Of a stretch of DNA of 64,000 bases, positions 23,418 to 32,245 are shown one piece after another. The notes under the pieces are model-generated. The model was not told the origin of the DNA. It did not search any database and worked only from the letters and a program-made list of their open reading frames with translations. Source of the DNA: Smallanthus sonchifolius (taxonomy: Eukaryota > Streptophyta > Magnoliopsida > Asterales > Asteraceae); contig CM042046.1 of the NCBI GenBank assembly GCA_023525975.1, positions 39,525,501 to 39,589,500 on the forward strand. Direction: 5' to 3'. Each line of letters begins with the position of its first letter. Within the stretch, counting starts at the first letter, position 1. The translations under genes were made by a program, and so were the position numbers.

Positions 23418-23911
23418 TGATAAATGAGTATCTTGTGACATATGTCAGCGCACTTTTATTGACTTATGTGGGCAGACATAAGTATGACCCATAACAATAA
23501 GGGGTATGGGTAAGGGGTTTCATTGTAATGTTCACGGGTCGTGAGCACAGGTTGATTGTGAACTTGTTTATTATACACCATACTTATTTATTTGTGTCTA
23601 TTGTCTTAAACGCCTGAATTCACCAACATTTTTATTGACGTATTTTGAGTATGTATTTTCAGGTAATAATCAGATTTAAAGAATGATTAGGCACCACACC
23701 ACTTGGAGTTGTAGCCATAATCGAGGATTGGAGAATAAATAGTTTAGAAAAATTTAATAAATGTCCGAGTTGGGTTGTAGCTTTAGTTATTATCTTTGAA
23801 TTTGTAACGAATGAGACCTTTCTAGTTTTGGTTATGTAATATTTTAGTACTTTTCCGTTGCGTTTGGTTAATATCAGTCGTCACACCTAGCCCCCTGGTC
23901 GGGTTGTGACA
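23418..23911. other. SPI intron stretch, unassigned
   Basis: No coding signal was seen. The right part ends CTGGTCGGGTTGTGACA, whose reverse complement begins TGTCACAACCCGACC, a sequence style often found at LTR starts. This could be an antisense LTR edge, but no partner LTR is visible. Confidence 0.4.
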
Positions 23912-24929
23912 ATGGTTATCCGAAGTAACTGAGGTTTTAAAGTGTATTCACGAGAGGCTGTATTTGGTGCATATGCATGTTCTAAAGAAAGCCAAAGATC
24001 CCTAGAAGACGTACCTTAGACATGTTGAAAGGAGACTTCAGAGATGGTAGATTGATCATCCTTACGTGTGCATGATTGGCAATCCAAAGAGTGAAATTAG
24101 GGTTCTCGGTGACAGAGGAGTCATTGGCTTTGTCAGCTTTAATAGCAATAGTTTTTGCTGGACAAGGGATCGTTCCATTTACATAATCGAACAGCAGGTT
24201 GGTAACCAGAAATGGTTCGATCATAGCTTTCCAGTACCCATAGTTTGAAGGGGTGAGGGTGAAAGGGAATTTGTGGCTGTTATGTGACATCTTCTCGTCA
24301 GAGGAAAAGAGGGAAATTGATGCCATGTTTGCTGGTTGAAGAAGTGCCGGAAACAGTAGAACAGGGCTGCAACTTTGGCTGCTGGAAGTCTGATCAGAAT
24401 TATGTAATTGAGGAGCCCTTTTGGGAGGGTTTGTTGAAAGGTTTCCTTGGCTCTGATACCAAGATAAACCAAGGGTTTTTGTTTATTGATTGATTGAATT
24501 ATTATACAATAAGAGTGTTGGGTTGTGAAAGTTTTGGGCCACCTGCAGCTTGGCCCTTGGGCCTCTTAGGGTTGGCCGGTTATGGGGTGATATGGCTGGC
24601 GGCAGCGTTGGGCTGTTTAGCCCATTAGCTTGTTGCTTAAGTGTTACCATATTTAGATAACCCTAATCTTAGTCTTATTTAGATCTCCTAATGTAATTGT
24701 ATTTTCCTGAGCACCTAATAATAAAGAACTCTAGTTGCAAAGTGGACGTAGGCCAATCTTGGCTGAACCACTATAATTCTCGTGTCTCTTACTTTCTGTC
24801 ATTGATTGTGTGCGTGTGTGTGTCTGATTCCGTTGCGATAACGATTCGTGATACCTAACAAAGAGCTCATTAAAGAGCTAGATATTACATTTAGAACCCT
24901 CTAGGTTGATAGATAAGCAAAGACTAATA
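23912..24929 (-). mobile_element. Antisense copia 5' fragment: LTR, PBS and gag start (TA...CT family)
   Basis: On the minus strand the LTR starts TATTAG (24929) and ends ATCT at 24462. It is followed by the primer site (reverse of GGCTCTGATACCAA, 24449-24462) and gag from 24326, MASISLFSSDEKMSHNSHKF, then NYGYWKAMIEPFLVTNLLF. A stop follows SPFNMSK; homology (DLWLSL, HAYAPNTASREYTLK) continues to about 23912, where it is truncated. The LTR was about 118 bp before a solo LTR (24516-24860) landed inside it. It belongs to the same family as copia-2. Confidence 0.82.
24516..24860 (+). repeat. Solo LTR, 345 bp, TSD AAGAG
   Basis: It runs from TGTTGGGTTGTGAAAG to GATACCTAACA and is flanked by AAGAG on both sides (24511-24515, 24861-24865). 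No internal region or second LTR is present, so it is a recombination remnant. Its U5 part (TTGCAAAGTGGACGTAGG, then GAACCACTATAATTCTCGTG) resembles the LTRs of the elements at 26149 and 51322. Confidence 0.88.
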
Positions 24930-24937
24930 GGAACATA

Positions 24938-25403
24938 GGGGAAGGTTCCACTAAGAAGTGGTTTTTCGCTAAGAAATGCTAAGAAGTGGTCAAACGAACT
25001 CTGATTGAGTTCAATCAAGCGGCATTGGAACTTTCTCAACGAACCCTAACCCAGACCCAAAAACCTAAACTCCCCTCCACCCGCACCCCCAAAAACCTAA
25101 ACCCCCCTCGAAAAGCCTAAAACCACCACCCCCACCCCCAAAAACCTAAACCCCCCCACCTCACCCCCCCCCAAAAACCTAAACCCCCACCCCTACCCTC
25201 CAAAAAAAACCTAAACCCTAAGGCTTTCCTAAAATTCAATACTAAAATCTAAACTTTAAAAGCTAAGATGGTAGAGTTCGACGAGACGGTTCCAACACCG
25301 CTGGAATGAGCTCAATCGGAGTTCGTTTGATATCGTTTCTTAATGTTTTTGTCATTTCTTAGATTTCTTAGGAAAAAAGCACTTCTTATTTGAACCTCTC
25401 CTT
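24938..25403. repeat. MULE-like MITE with telomere-like tracts, copy 1 (TSD AGGAACATA)
   Basis: The ends GGGGAAGGTTCCACTAAG and the approximate inverse CTTCTTATTTGAACCTCTCC are flanked by a perfect 9-bp duplication AGGAACATA (24929-24937, 25404-25412), as for Mutator-like elements. The middle is a run of AAAACCTAAACCCCC-like words separated by C-rich spacers, close to the plant telomere unit CCCTAAA. A second copy is at 36152-36660. Confidence 0.75.
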
Positions 25404-25799
25404 AGGAACATATATGCATCTTTGTTACTATTTAGTGATTGTTAACCAAGATTCATATATGTTCCATTTAGGTTACTTAATTTTAAAATATCTATATTTA
25501 TAGAAATTTTCACAAGATTGGTACACCTAATGAAAGTTGAGTGACTTAAGAGTGAAAAAGAACCGAGTGGTACACTTTAGTCAACACTTAGGAAACTTGG
25601 TTACCGTTGGATTAATTTCCCCCTTTTTGTTTTTATAAATAGTTAATGTGTTAAGTACGGTTATGCACTATATATTAAAATAATTACAAGATTTGAACCG
25701 TTTGACCCATTGTTGATGAATATAACCCGAATCGACTCGTTATTGTATACTTGCTAACGAGTTTTTCAAACGTGTTGCATGACTGGATGGTTTTTCCAG

Positions 25800-25946
25800 G
25801 TTGGAGATGTTGTGTTTCCACCTTGGGCCAATGGTAGTGCTAGAGAGTTTATTAAAAAGCATAGGGAGGCTCTTGAATCAGATTATGTTTCAGAGCATTT
25901 GCATCACTGGATAGACCTTTTTTTTTGTTATAAACAACGTAGAAAG
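25800..25946 (+). pseudogene. SPI pseudogene exon 9 (BEACH domain)
   Basis: The exon is open, reading VGDVVFPPWANGSAREFIKK, ALESDYVSEHLHHWIDLFF and YKQRRK, between TTCCAG at 25799 and AAAG|GTGAGT. It joins exon 8 in phase 0 and contains no lesion. Confidence 0.93.
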
Positions 25947-26148
25947 GTGAGTATTTAACGTTTATACGAATTACTATAATTGGTTTAAACGCATCCAGAC
26001 ACTGTTACCTGTAAATTTCCATTTTGACAGGCGGCTGAGGAGGCTGTGAATGTTTTCTACCATTACACGTATGAAGGAAGTGTGGATATAGATGCAATTA
26101 CTAATCCTGCAATGAAAGCTTCCATTTTAGCCCAAATTAACCACTTTG

Positions 26149-26465
26149 TGTTAGGTGTGGAGTCTCATTTAGAGGCGGCCTGCCCTAATTAGGGTTAGCC
26201 GGCCCTAATGGGCCTATCTCTACGGTTTGGGTTTAACTTGGAGAACAAGTTAGGAACCCTAGTTTTAATCTATAAATATCCTATGTTGTAATTGTAATCT
26301 GTATGCCTAGAGTTTAATGAAATAACCTAGTTGCAGCCCGTGGACGTAGGTCCCCCACTGGGACCGAACCACGTAAAATTCTTGTGTCGTTTATTTTTCT
26401 GTCCGCGTGATTATCGTTTGTGCATGTGTGTGTGTTGATTCCGCTGCGCCACGTTGTTCCTAACA
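26149..26465 (+). repeat. 5' LTR of the non-autonomous element
   Basis: It runs from TGTTAGGTGTGGAGTC to GTTGTTCCTAACA and contains AATCTATAAATATCC as a likely TATA region. Confidence 0.92.
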
Positions 26466-28582
26466 AGTGGTATCAGAGCTTTTGGCTCGTTGTTACACAC
26501 GGTATTGCACTGAAGAACGATTCGCAAAGGAAAACCCTAGCTGCTACAGTGTCGCCGCCGCAACAGTGCCGCGCCGGCCGTAAACAGTGATTCCGGCGTG
26601 GACAGTGTTTCCGGTCAACGTGAACAGTGTTTTCCGGTCGTGAACAGTACCGGCAGAATTTTTTCTTTTTTCTGCTGCTGCTGTTCCAGGGCTGATTTGC
26701 AGTCTGGTTTCTTGTTTTTAGGCCGCTGGAATTAGGGTTTAGGTTGCGCAAAAGAGGAAAGAAAACCGGATTGTTTTGGAGGAAAACATGGTTGTTTTAG
26801 GAGAAAACACGGCTGTTCGGGACTGATTTGGAGTGATTTTGCAATTAGAGTTTCTATTGTGGATCTCTTGGAGTTGCTGGTTTCACTCGGGTTTGCTGGT
26901 GAAGCGTCGGGTCGGGTGTTTCGGGTTTGTGTTGCGGGTTAACGGTTTGATTGTTTCGGGTATCGGGTTAAACTCTTTGAAGCCGCCGATTAGGGTTTGG
27001 TTATAAAGCTCTTGGATTCGTCGGGTAAAGGTTAGAGTTTTGTTTAGTTTTGTTTGACTGTTTATTATCAACTATTTGAGAACCGGGTTATGTGAAATTC
27101 AGTATTCGGGTTTAGATTTATCTACGAGGTTTATTGCAGGAGCAAATCGGTTTATTGACAGTGTTTGGTAGAACAACTGTCAAGTTCAGGCCCGTGACAT
27201 TACTGTGTTTATTTCACTGTTTCGATATGTTTTCTGTTTGCTATTGTTATGGCTGAAGACAGGATGGTTATTATCCAAAGGTTTGACGGTTTGGAGGTTG
27301 GTTGGTTTTGTCAAAAGAACTTGAGTGTGGTACTGTGGGATAAAACCAGTGAAAATAGAACCAGCAGGTTTGGAATGCTTTGGGTTTTAAGTATTCCGGT
27401 TCTGGTGTGCTGGTGACGACATAAGTGAAAATAAAAAGGAAGTCAGGTGATATTGCTCGGTTGAAAGACTTTTCGGTTAGGGTTATCTGATCGGGTGTAC
27501 GGTCGCGGAATCCTTGGTACCGTTTGCTTTCATCATGAAAGCTCTGCAGCTGTTATAACTGTTTGCCGGTTAACTGGTCTAGAACTGTAACGTTGTTTCT
27601 TGTTCGGTAGTGATCAGTGGTACGACATTTGGCATGGGTTGGGATAACAGGGACGGTGGGAGCTGAGCATAGTTGACTTGGTGGAGCTGCATGGAGGTAT
27701 GTGGGACATTCTTTAGAGTCGATGTCAAAGATAGTAAATTCTGCTTCTGAGAATGTGTCTGGGTTGATGCATTGGGACTCAGTGAAGGCAGTGGAGACTC
27801 TTGGGTTCAAGATTCTGGTATGCTTCATTACTCACTTCTGTGAAGCATTGGTGAATCTATTGTTTGAAGACTTTGGAAAGATACAGGTTTATGTATCGTT
27901 GGAAGAAGGGAACCAACTTCCGAGTATTAAAGTCTTGGCTTGCTGCATCGGGTAGAGCTAAGTGGATTCATTTTGCAAGTGTGAATCCTAGAGCCACGGA
28001 GATGTTAGCTGAGTGCATTCGGAGGTTTAAACCAGGTCAGGGGTTTTGGGAATAGTGGGAGCATGGGAAGTGTTCTGGGTACAGTTCAAAACACCGTTGG
28101 GTTTTGAAGACTGGAATTTCGAATGGGAAAATCTCTCCATGGTATTTGCAGGCTTTGGAGAGTGGTGTTTCGTCTGGAAGTCTCTGGAGTCGGTAGTTCG
28201 AGTGAGTAGGTGCCGGTTGAGATTGAGGATGAGTCAATGGCGGGTTTTTCATGGCTGGGTCAGTGATGACTGCTGGGTTGGAGCTCGGGGGAGCTTCAAC
28301 GGGCTCTTCTGGTAATTGAGGAGTTGGCTGCTGCAACTAGAAGGATTGGATTGAAGTCTTAGCTTGTTTATGGGAACTGAAGGCTTGGAGGACTTTTGTT
28401 ATTTGAAATCTTAGCTTGTTCTTGGGAGCTGGAGGCTTGGAAACTTCTAATAGTGAAGTGTTAGCTTGTTCTTAGAACTGGAGGCTTGGAGGATTTCTGT
28501 TATTGAAGATTACTGGAGTTACTGGTATAGGGTCTGCTTGGATGGTGGATTGAGGATTGCTCGAGCCTCCAAGTGGGAGATT

Positions 28583-28899
28583 GTTAGGTGTGGAGTCTCA
28601 TTTAGAGGCGGCCGGTCCTAATTAGGGTTAGCCGGCCCTAATGGGCATATCTCTACGGTTTGGGCCTAACTTGGAGAACAAGTTAAGAACCCTAGTTTTA
28701 ATCTATAAATACCCTATGTTGTAATTGTAATCTGTGTGCCTAGAGCTTTAATGAAATAACCTAGTTGCAGCCCGTGGACGTAGGTCCCCCACTGGGACCG
28801 AACCACGTAAAATTCTTGTGTCGTTTATTTTTCTGTCCGCGTGATTATCGTTTGTGCATGTGTGTGTGTTGATTCCGCTGCGCCACGTTGTTCCTAACA
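28583..28899 (+). repeat. 3' LTR of the non-autonomous element
   Basis: Same termini and length as the 5' copy; followed by CTTTG and resumption of the BEACH exon. Confidence 0.92.
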
Positions 28900-30011
28900 C
28901 TTTGGTCAAACACCTAAGCAGCTATTTCAACGCGCCCACCCCAAGAGGCGGAAAGATAAAAAGGTTCCAATAAATCCACTCAAATACTCTAGTTATCTTG
29001 TTCCACACGAGATTCGTAAAAGTGCATCTTCCATAGCACAAATCGTTACATCAAATGATAAAATCTTATGGTGGGTCCCAACAACCTTTTAAAACCCCGA
29101 GCCTATGCCACATATGTTGCATGGGGATTCCCTGATCGTAGTTTGAGATACATTAGCTATGATCAAGATAAGCTCCTTTCAACCCATGAAAACCTTCATG
29201 GTGGCAACCAAATCTAGTGTGCCAGTGCTAGCCATGACGGTCAGGTGAGGTTTTAGTCACCGGTGCAGACGATGGCTTGGTTTGTTTTTGGCGGGTCGGT
29301 AGCTACCATTGGTCCCATGCACCATTGACATTACAATTGGAAAAATCACTTTCGGCTCACATTGCTAAAATCACATGCCTTCATATTTGCCAGCGGTACA
29401 TGATCATTATAAGTGATTCAGCTGACTGCACGGTGGTCTTATGGGATCTTAGCTCGTTGGTTTACATTAGACAGCTTCCGATGTTCCCGTCTCCCGTTTC
29501 AGCTATTTTTATGAACGAATTAACGGGTGAAATTGTGACAGCTGCAGGGATTATGCTTTCGGTTTGGAGTATAAACGGCGACTGTTTGTCGGTTGTAAAC
29601 ACATCACAACTTCCATCTGATTTCATAATGTCGGTGACCACTTGTACCTTCTCTGATTGGCGGGAAACCAACTGGTATGTCTCGGGTCATCAGAGTGGCG
29701 CAGTTAAGGTTTGGCAAATGGTTCATAACTCTAGCGAAAATGTTCAAACCCAAACCCAAAGCCAAACATTTGGGCTTGGGTTGTGTGGTCAGGTGCCTGA
29801 GTATACGCTGGTCCTACACAAGGTGCTAAAGGGTCATAAACACTCGGTCACCGCCCTTCACCTCACAAGTGACTTGAAACAACTTTTGAGCGGTGATTCT
29901 GGTGGCCATTTGATCTCATGGACATTGCCAGATGAAACCTTGAGAAATTCTATTAGACGGGGGTAATTTAAGTTTTCTTAAAGTAGATGAAAATATTTTT
30001 TGTGTTCCAAA

Positions 30012-30041
30012 AAAGAGCCCGTTAACCCTAACGGGCTCTTT
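30012..30041. other. Perfect 13-bp hairpin just after the SPI stop
   Basis: AAAGAGCCCGTTA is followed after a 4-nt loop (ACCC) by its exact inverse TAACGGGCTCTTT. It lies 46 bp past the stop codon of the BEACH pseudogene. It may be a 3'-UTR structure or the remnant of a small inverted-repeat element. Confidence 0.6.
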
Positions 30042-30690
30042 GTCTATCCATCCTCTTAACAAGAAACAGGCTGGCCCTGAGACCACAGGAAGAATGAGGT
30101 GAAGAGTGAAGTGATGGCACACGGGGACACAGGTAAGTTCCATCGTTAATCGTATTTGTTTACTTGTACATAGAAGGGGTTAATTAAAGCTTAGATTATA
30201 TAATTTTAATTTGTATAGTTGTGCAAAGTGTTGGGACTTTAGTGTAACATCCCAAAAATAAAACGACAGTTATAATAACGGAATAAACGAAGGAGGCATG
30301 GCGGGTCGGGTCGGATGGGTCAGCTGGCTATAAATAGCCTATGCCACCCTTTTTCTCTCATTTGCAACTTTTATTGAGAGAAACCGTAGAGAGAGAAAGT
30401 TGGCGGATCGACCCGAGACTTCAGCAAAGTGTTACTCCATAACTCGTGAGAAGAACCTCCGGATCAGAAACTCGATTCAGGTAACGATCCGACCTAAATC
30501 TGAGTTTTAGTTCGTTTTTGGGTTTTTCGGGTTTTGAGTGAAAAGGTAAGGTTTGAATGGATGAAACTGAAAGATAATCATGGATTTGAGTTCCTTAATG
30601 GAAAACGAACGTTTTGAATGCAACAGGTTCGGGATCTTGACATGATCAGACCCGAATGCGAAAGTTAGGGTTTTTCGCGAAGAACAGGTC

Positions 30691-30921
30691 GTGTGCACTT
30701 GCTAAGTGCGCACGGAGCAGGTCCTGCGCACTTGCTAAGTGCACACGGAGCAGGTCCTGTGCACTTGCTAAGTGCGCAGGAGGAGGGACCTGCGCACTTG
30801 CTAAGTGCGCAGGAGGAGGGACCTGCGCACTTGATAAGTGCGCAGGCAGCAGGGTCTGCGCACTTGCTAAGTGCGTAGGCAGCAGGGTCTGCGCACTTGC
30901 TAAGTGCGCAGACATCAGAAC
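30691..30921. repeat. 33-bp minisatellite, 7 units, each a palindrome
   Basis: Seven tandem 33-bp units each contain a variant of GCGCACTTGCTAAGTGCGC, an inverted repeat with 8-bp arms and a 3-nt loop. Units start the motif at 30693 and every 33 bp to 30891. Because 33 is a multiple of three, open frames appear on both strands; these are not judged to be genes. Confidence 0.85.
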
Positions 30922-31530
30922 TGGTTAAGTGAAGTCAGTATGTTAGAATGGTTAAACCGTTAGAGTCGGGATTGGTCTGATGTGTATTTAACTAATCAAT
31001 TCAGATCTGAAGTGACGTTGTTGGACCTTCGTTTAGGACAACCCATATTAGCGTATCAGGTGAGTTCTAGAAGCCCTTCTTTAAATGTTTTAATTAAATG
31101 TTTTTGGGCTGGTGTGCATACATACAGAATGATGTTTTGATATGATGTTTACGAAACGATGTTTACGATGAGATGTTTACAAAATGATGTTTACGGGATG
31201 ATGTTTATGAAATGTTTTGCCAAATGAAGTTTATGAAAGGTTTACGAAAGAGATGATGTTTTGTTTAATAAAACGTACGAATGCTTTAACTAAAAGAGGT
31301 AAAGGTTTTATGAAAGTCACGAATGAACGAATCTGTCACGAGTTCCTACGGGAGCTAAGGTATGTATGTATGTATGTATTGGCCTCACCTTACGGGGGGC
31401 CTTTGTGGCTGGCTAACGGTTGTACAACTGGTTGATGATGGGGTGACGACGGTCACGCATGGGATTACCGGGATCCCAATGGGAGGTACTATTCCTTGCG
31501 GGGAAATAGTGCCTAAGTTATGTTTGGTCC

Positions 31531-31755
31531 ACCTAGAGGTAACGAGCCTTAGGGGACGTATGTTCTGTCTACCTAGAGGTAACGAGCCTTAGGAGACATA
31601 TGTTTAGTCTACTTAGAGGTAACGAGCCTTAGGAGACATATGTTTGGTCTACCTAGAGGTAACGAGCCTTAGGAGACATATGTTTGGTCCACCTAGAGGT
31701 AACGAGCCTTAGGGGACCTGGGTGACGGATGACTTAGAGGTAACGAGCCTTAAGT
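31531..31755. repeat. 40-bp minisatellite, about 6 units
   Basis: The word ACCTAGAGGTAACGAGCCTT recurs at 31531, 31571, 31611, 31651, 31691 and about 31733, with slight variation in the spacer (ACATATGTTTGGTCT type). It lies inside the 2-kb solo LTR. Confidence 0.85.
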
Positions 31756-32245
31756 TCATCCGCTGGTATGCGATGTATGGAATTGACGGTTACGAGAAGG
31801 CGCAGATTCGGTTCATGTTGACTTGTGTTATGATGTTATGTTACGATGTTAAGTGATTGCATGTTTTACGTATGCTTTTGTTAAACAAATGCATGTTATG
31901 TTTTTGACAAAATGTTTATGTTAAGGTTTTATGTAAAGCTAGAACTCACCAGCGTAGTTGACTTTTTAGTATGCACATTCAGGTTAAGGGCAGGTTATGG
32001 TGATGGACGGTGATGCTTGGCAAAAGAGAAGAGTTACCCGAATGATATGAAGACTGGCATCCCGTTATGAGTTGTTTATGTTATGTGTATGTATTTGATA
32101 ACGTTACGCTTCCGCATGTATGAACAAGTTTTAATTATGATGAATGAATGATTCCGCTGCGTTATTTGATATTCAAGTTTAATAACTGTTTGTGAATGAG
32201 TAAATCCAACAAGTGAGGTCTCCCGGGTTTGAGGCTTACATTTAG

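Larger units (their letters stand above)
26149..28899 (+). mobile_element. Non-autonomous LTR retrotransposon (LARD-like) in SPI exon 10
   Basis: A 2,751-bp element has two 317-bp TG...CA LTRs and target duplication CTTTG (26144-26148, 28900-28904). The initiator-Met primer site TGGTATCAGAGC is at 26468 and a polypurine tract CCTCCAAGTGGGAGA abuts the 3' LTR. The 2.1-kb inside has no recognisable gag or pol; a short ATG frame at 27250 (MAEDRMVIIQRFDG) is only vaguely gag-like. LTRs differ by about eight substitutions and two 1-bp indels. It must have moved with proteins from another element; PPT and U5 motifs match the copia at 51322-55785. Confidence 0.93.
143..29966 (+). pseudogene. SPI: SPIRRIG-like class I BEACH protein, disrupted pseudogene (5' end outside window)
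   Basis: Ten exons joined by GT-AG introns encode about 3,100 codons matching, from memory, the plant SPIRRIG/BCHA proteins in order: armadillo-like region, concanavalin-like domain, long linker, PH-BEACH, BEACH and C-terminal WD40. In Arabidopsis SPIRRIG acts in membrane trafficking, trichome shape and P-body mRNA handling. This copy cannot make the protein. I see frameshifts near 1006, 11262, 15305, 17557, 29067 and 29250; in-frame stops at 11595, 12558, 14542, 15555 and 29215; and LTR elements inside exons at 3227 and 26149. Splice sites and wording are otherwise well kept, so decay is fairly recent. The exons are listed separately. An intact paralogue elsewhere is likely but cannot be seen here. 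Confidence 0.93.
26031..29966 (+). pseudogene. SPI pseudogene exon 10 (end of BEACH, WD40), split by an LTR element
   Basis: It begins AAEEAVNVFYHYTYEGSVDI and is broken after NHF by the element at 26149-28899. From 28905 it reads GQTPKQLFQRAHPKRRKDK and VPHEIRKSASSIAQIVTS. Frameshift near 29067, then YVAWGFPDRSLRYISYDQ, a stop at 29215 (CAG to TAG in GGNQIQCAS), and a 1-nt loss near 29250. The WD40 part is then open to 29966: SDSADCTVVLWDLSS, GIMLSVWSINGDCLS, GHQSGAVKVWQMV and SGDSGGHLISWTLPDETL. The stop codon matches the natural C-terminus of the family. Confidence 0.92.
30243..32240 (+). repeat. Solo LTR, about 2.0 kb, TSD TTTAG
   Basis: It runs from TGTAACATCCCAAAAATA to GGGTTTGAGGCTTACA and is flanked by TTTAG on both sides (30238-30242, 32241-32245). 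It has a TATA-like GGCTATAAATAGCC near 30328, a 33-bp hairpin minisatellite and a 40-bp minisatellite. No internal coding region is attached. Size and TGTAACA...TTACA ends suggest a Ty3/gypsy family, but no coding part confirms it. Confidence 0.75.

Noticed and set aside
24938..25403. True interstitial telomere array
   Set aside because: The words are CCTAAACCCCC-like with irregular spacers, and the block has TIRs and a 9-bp TSD, so it is part of a MITE.
29241..29255. GTGAGG...TTTTAG as a tiny intron in the last SPI exon
   Set aside because: The span would be about 12 bp, far too short to splice; a 1-nt loss explains the frame change.
30646..30928. Open frames on both strands coding regular 11-residue repeats (Cys- or Ala/Gln-rich)
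   Set aside because: They follow from the 33-bp minisatellite period inside a solo LTR; no start context, splice signal or homology supports a protein.
30691..31755. Regularly spaced repeats that at first resemble a CRISPR-like array
   Set aside because: The units are directly tandem, with no unique spacers and no cas genes, in a plant LTR; they are minisatellites.
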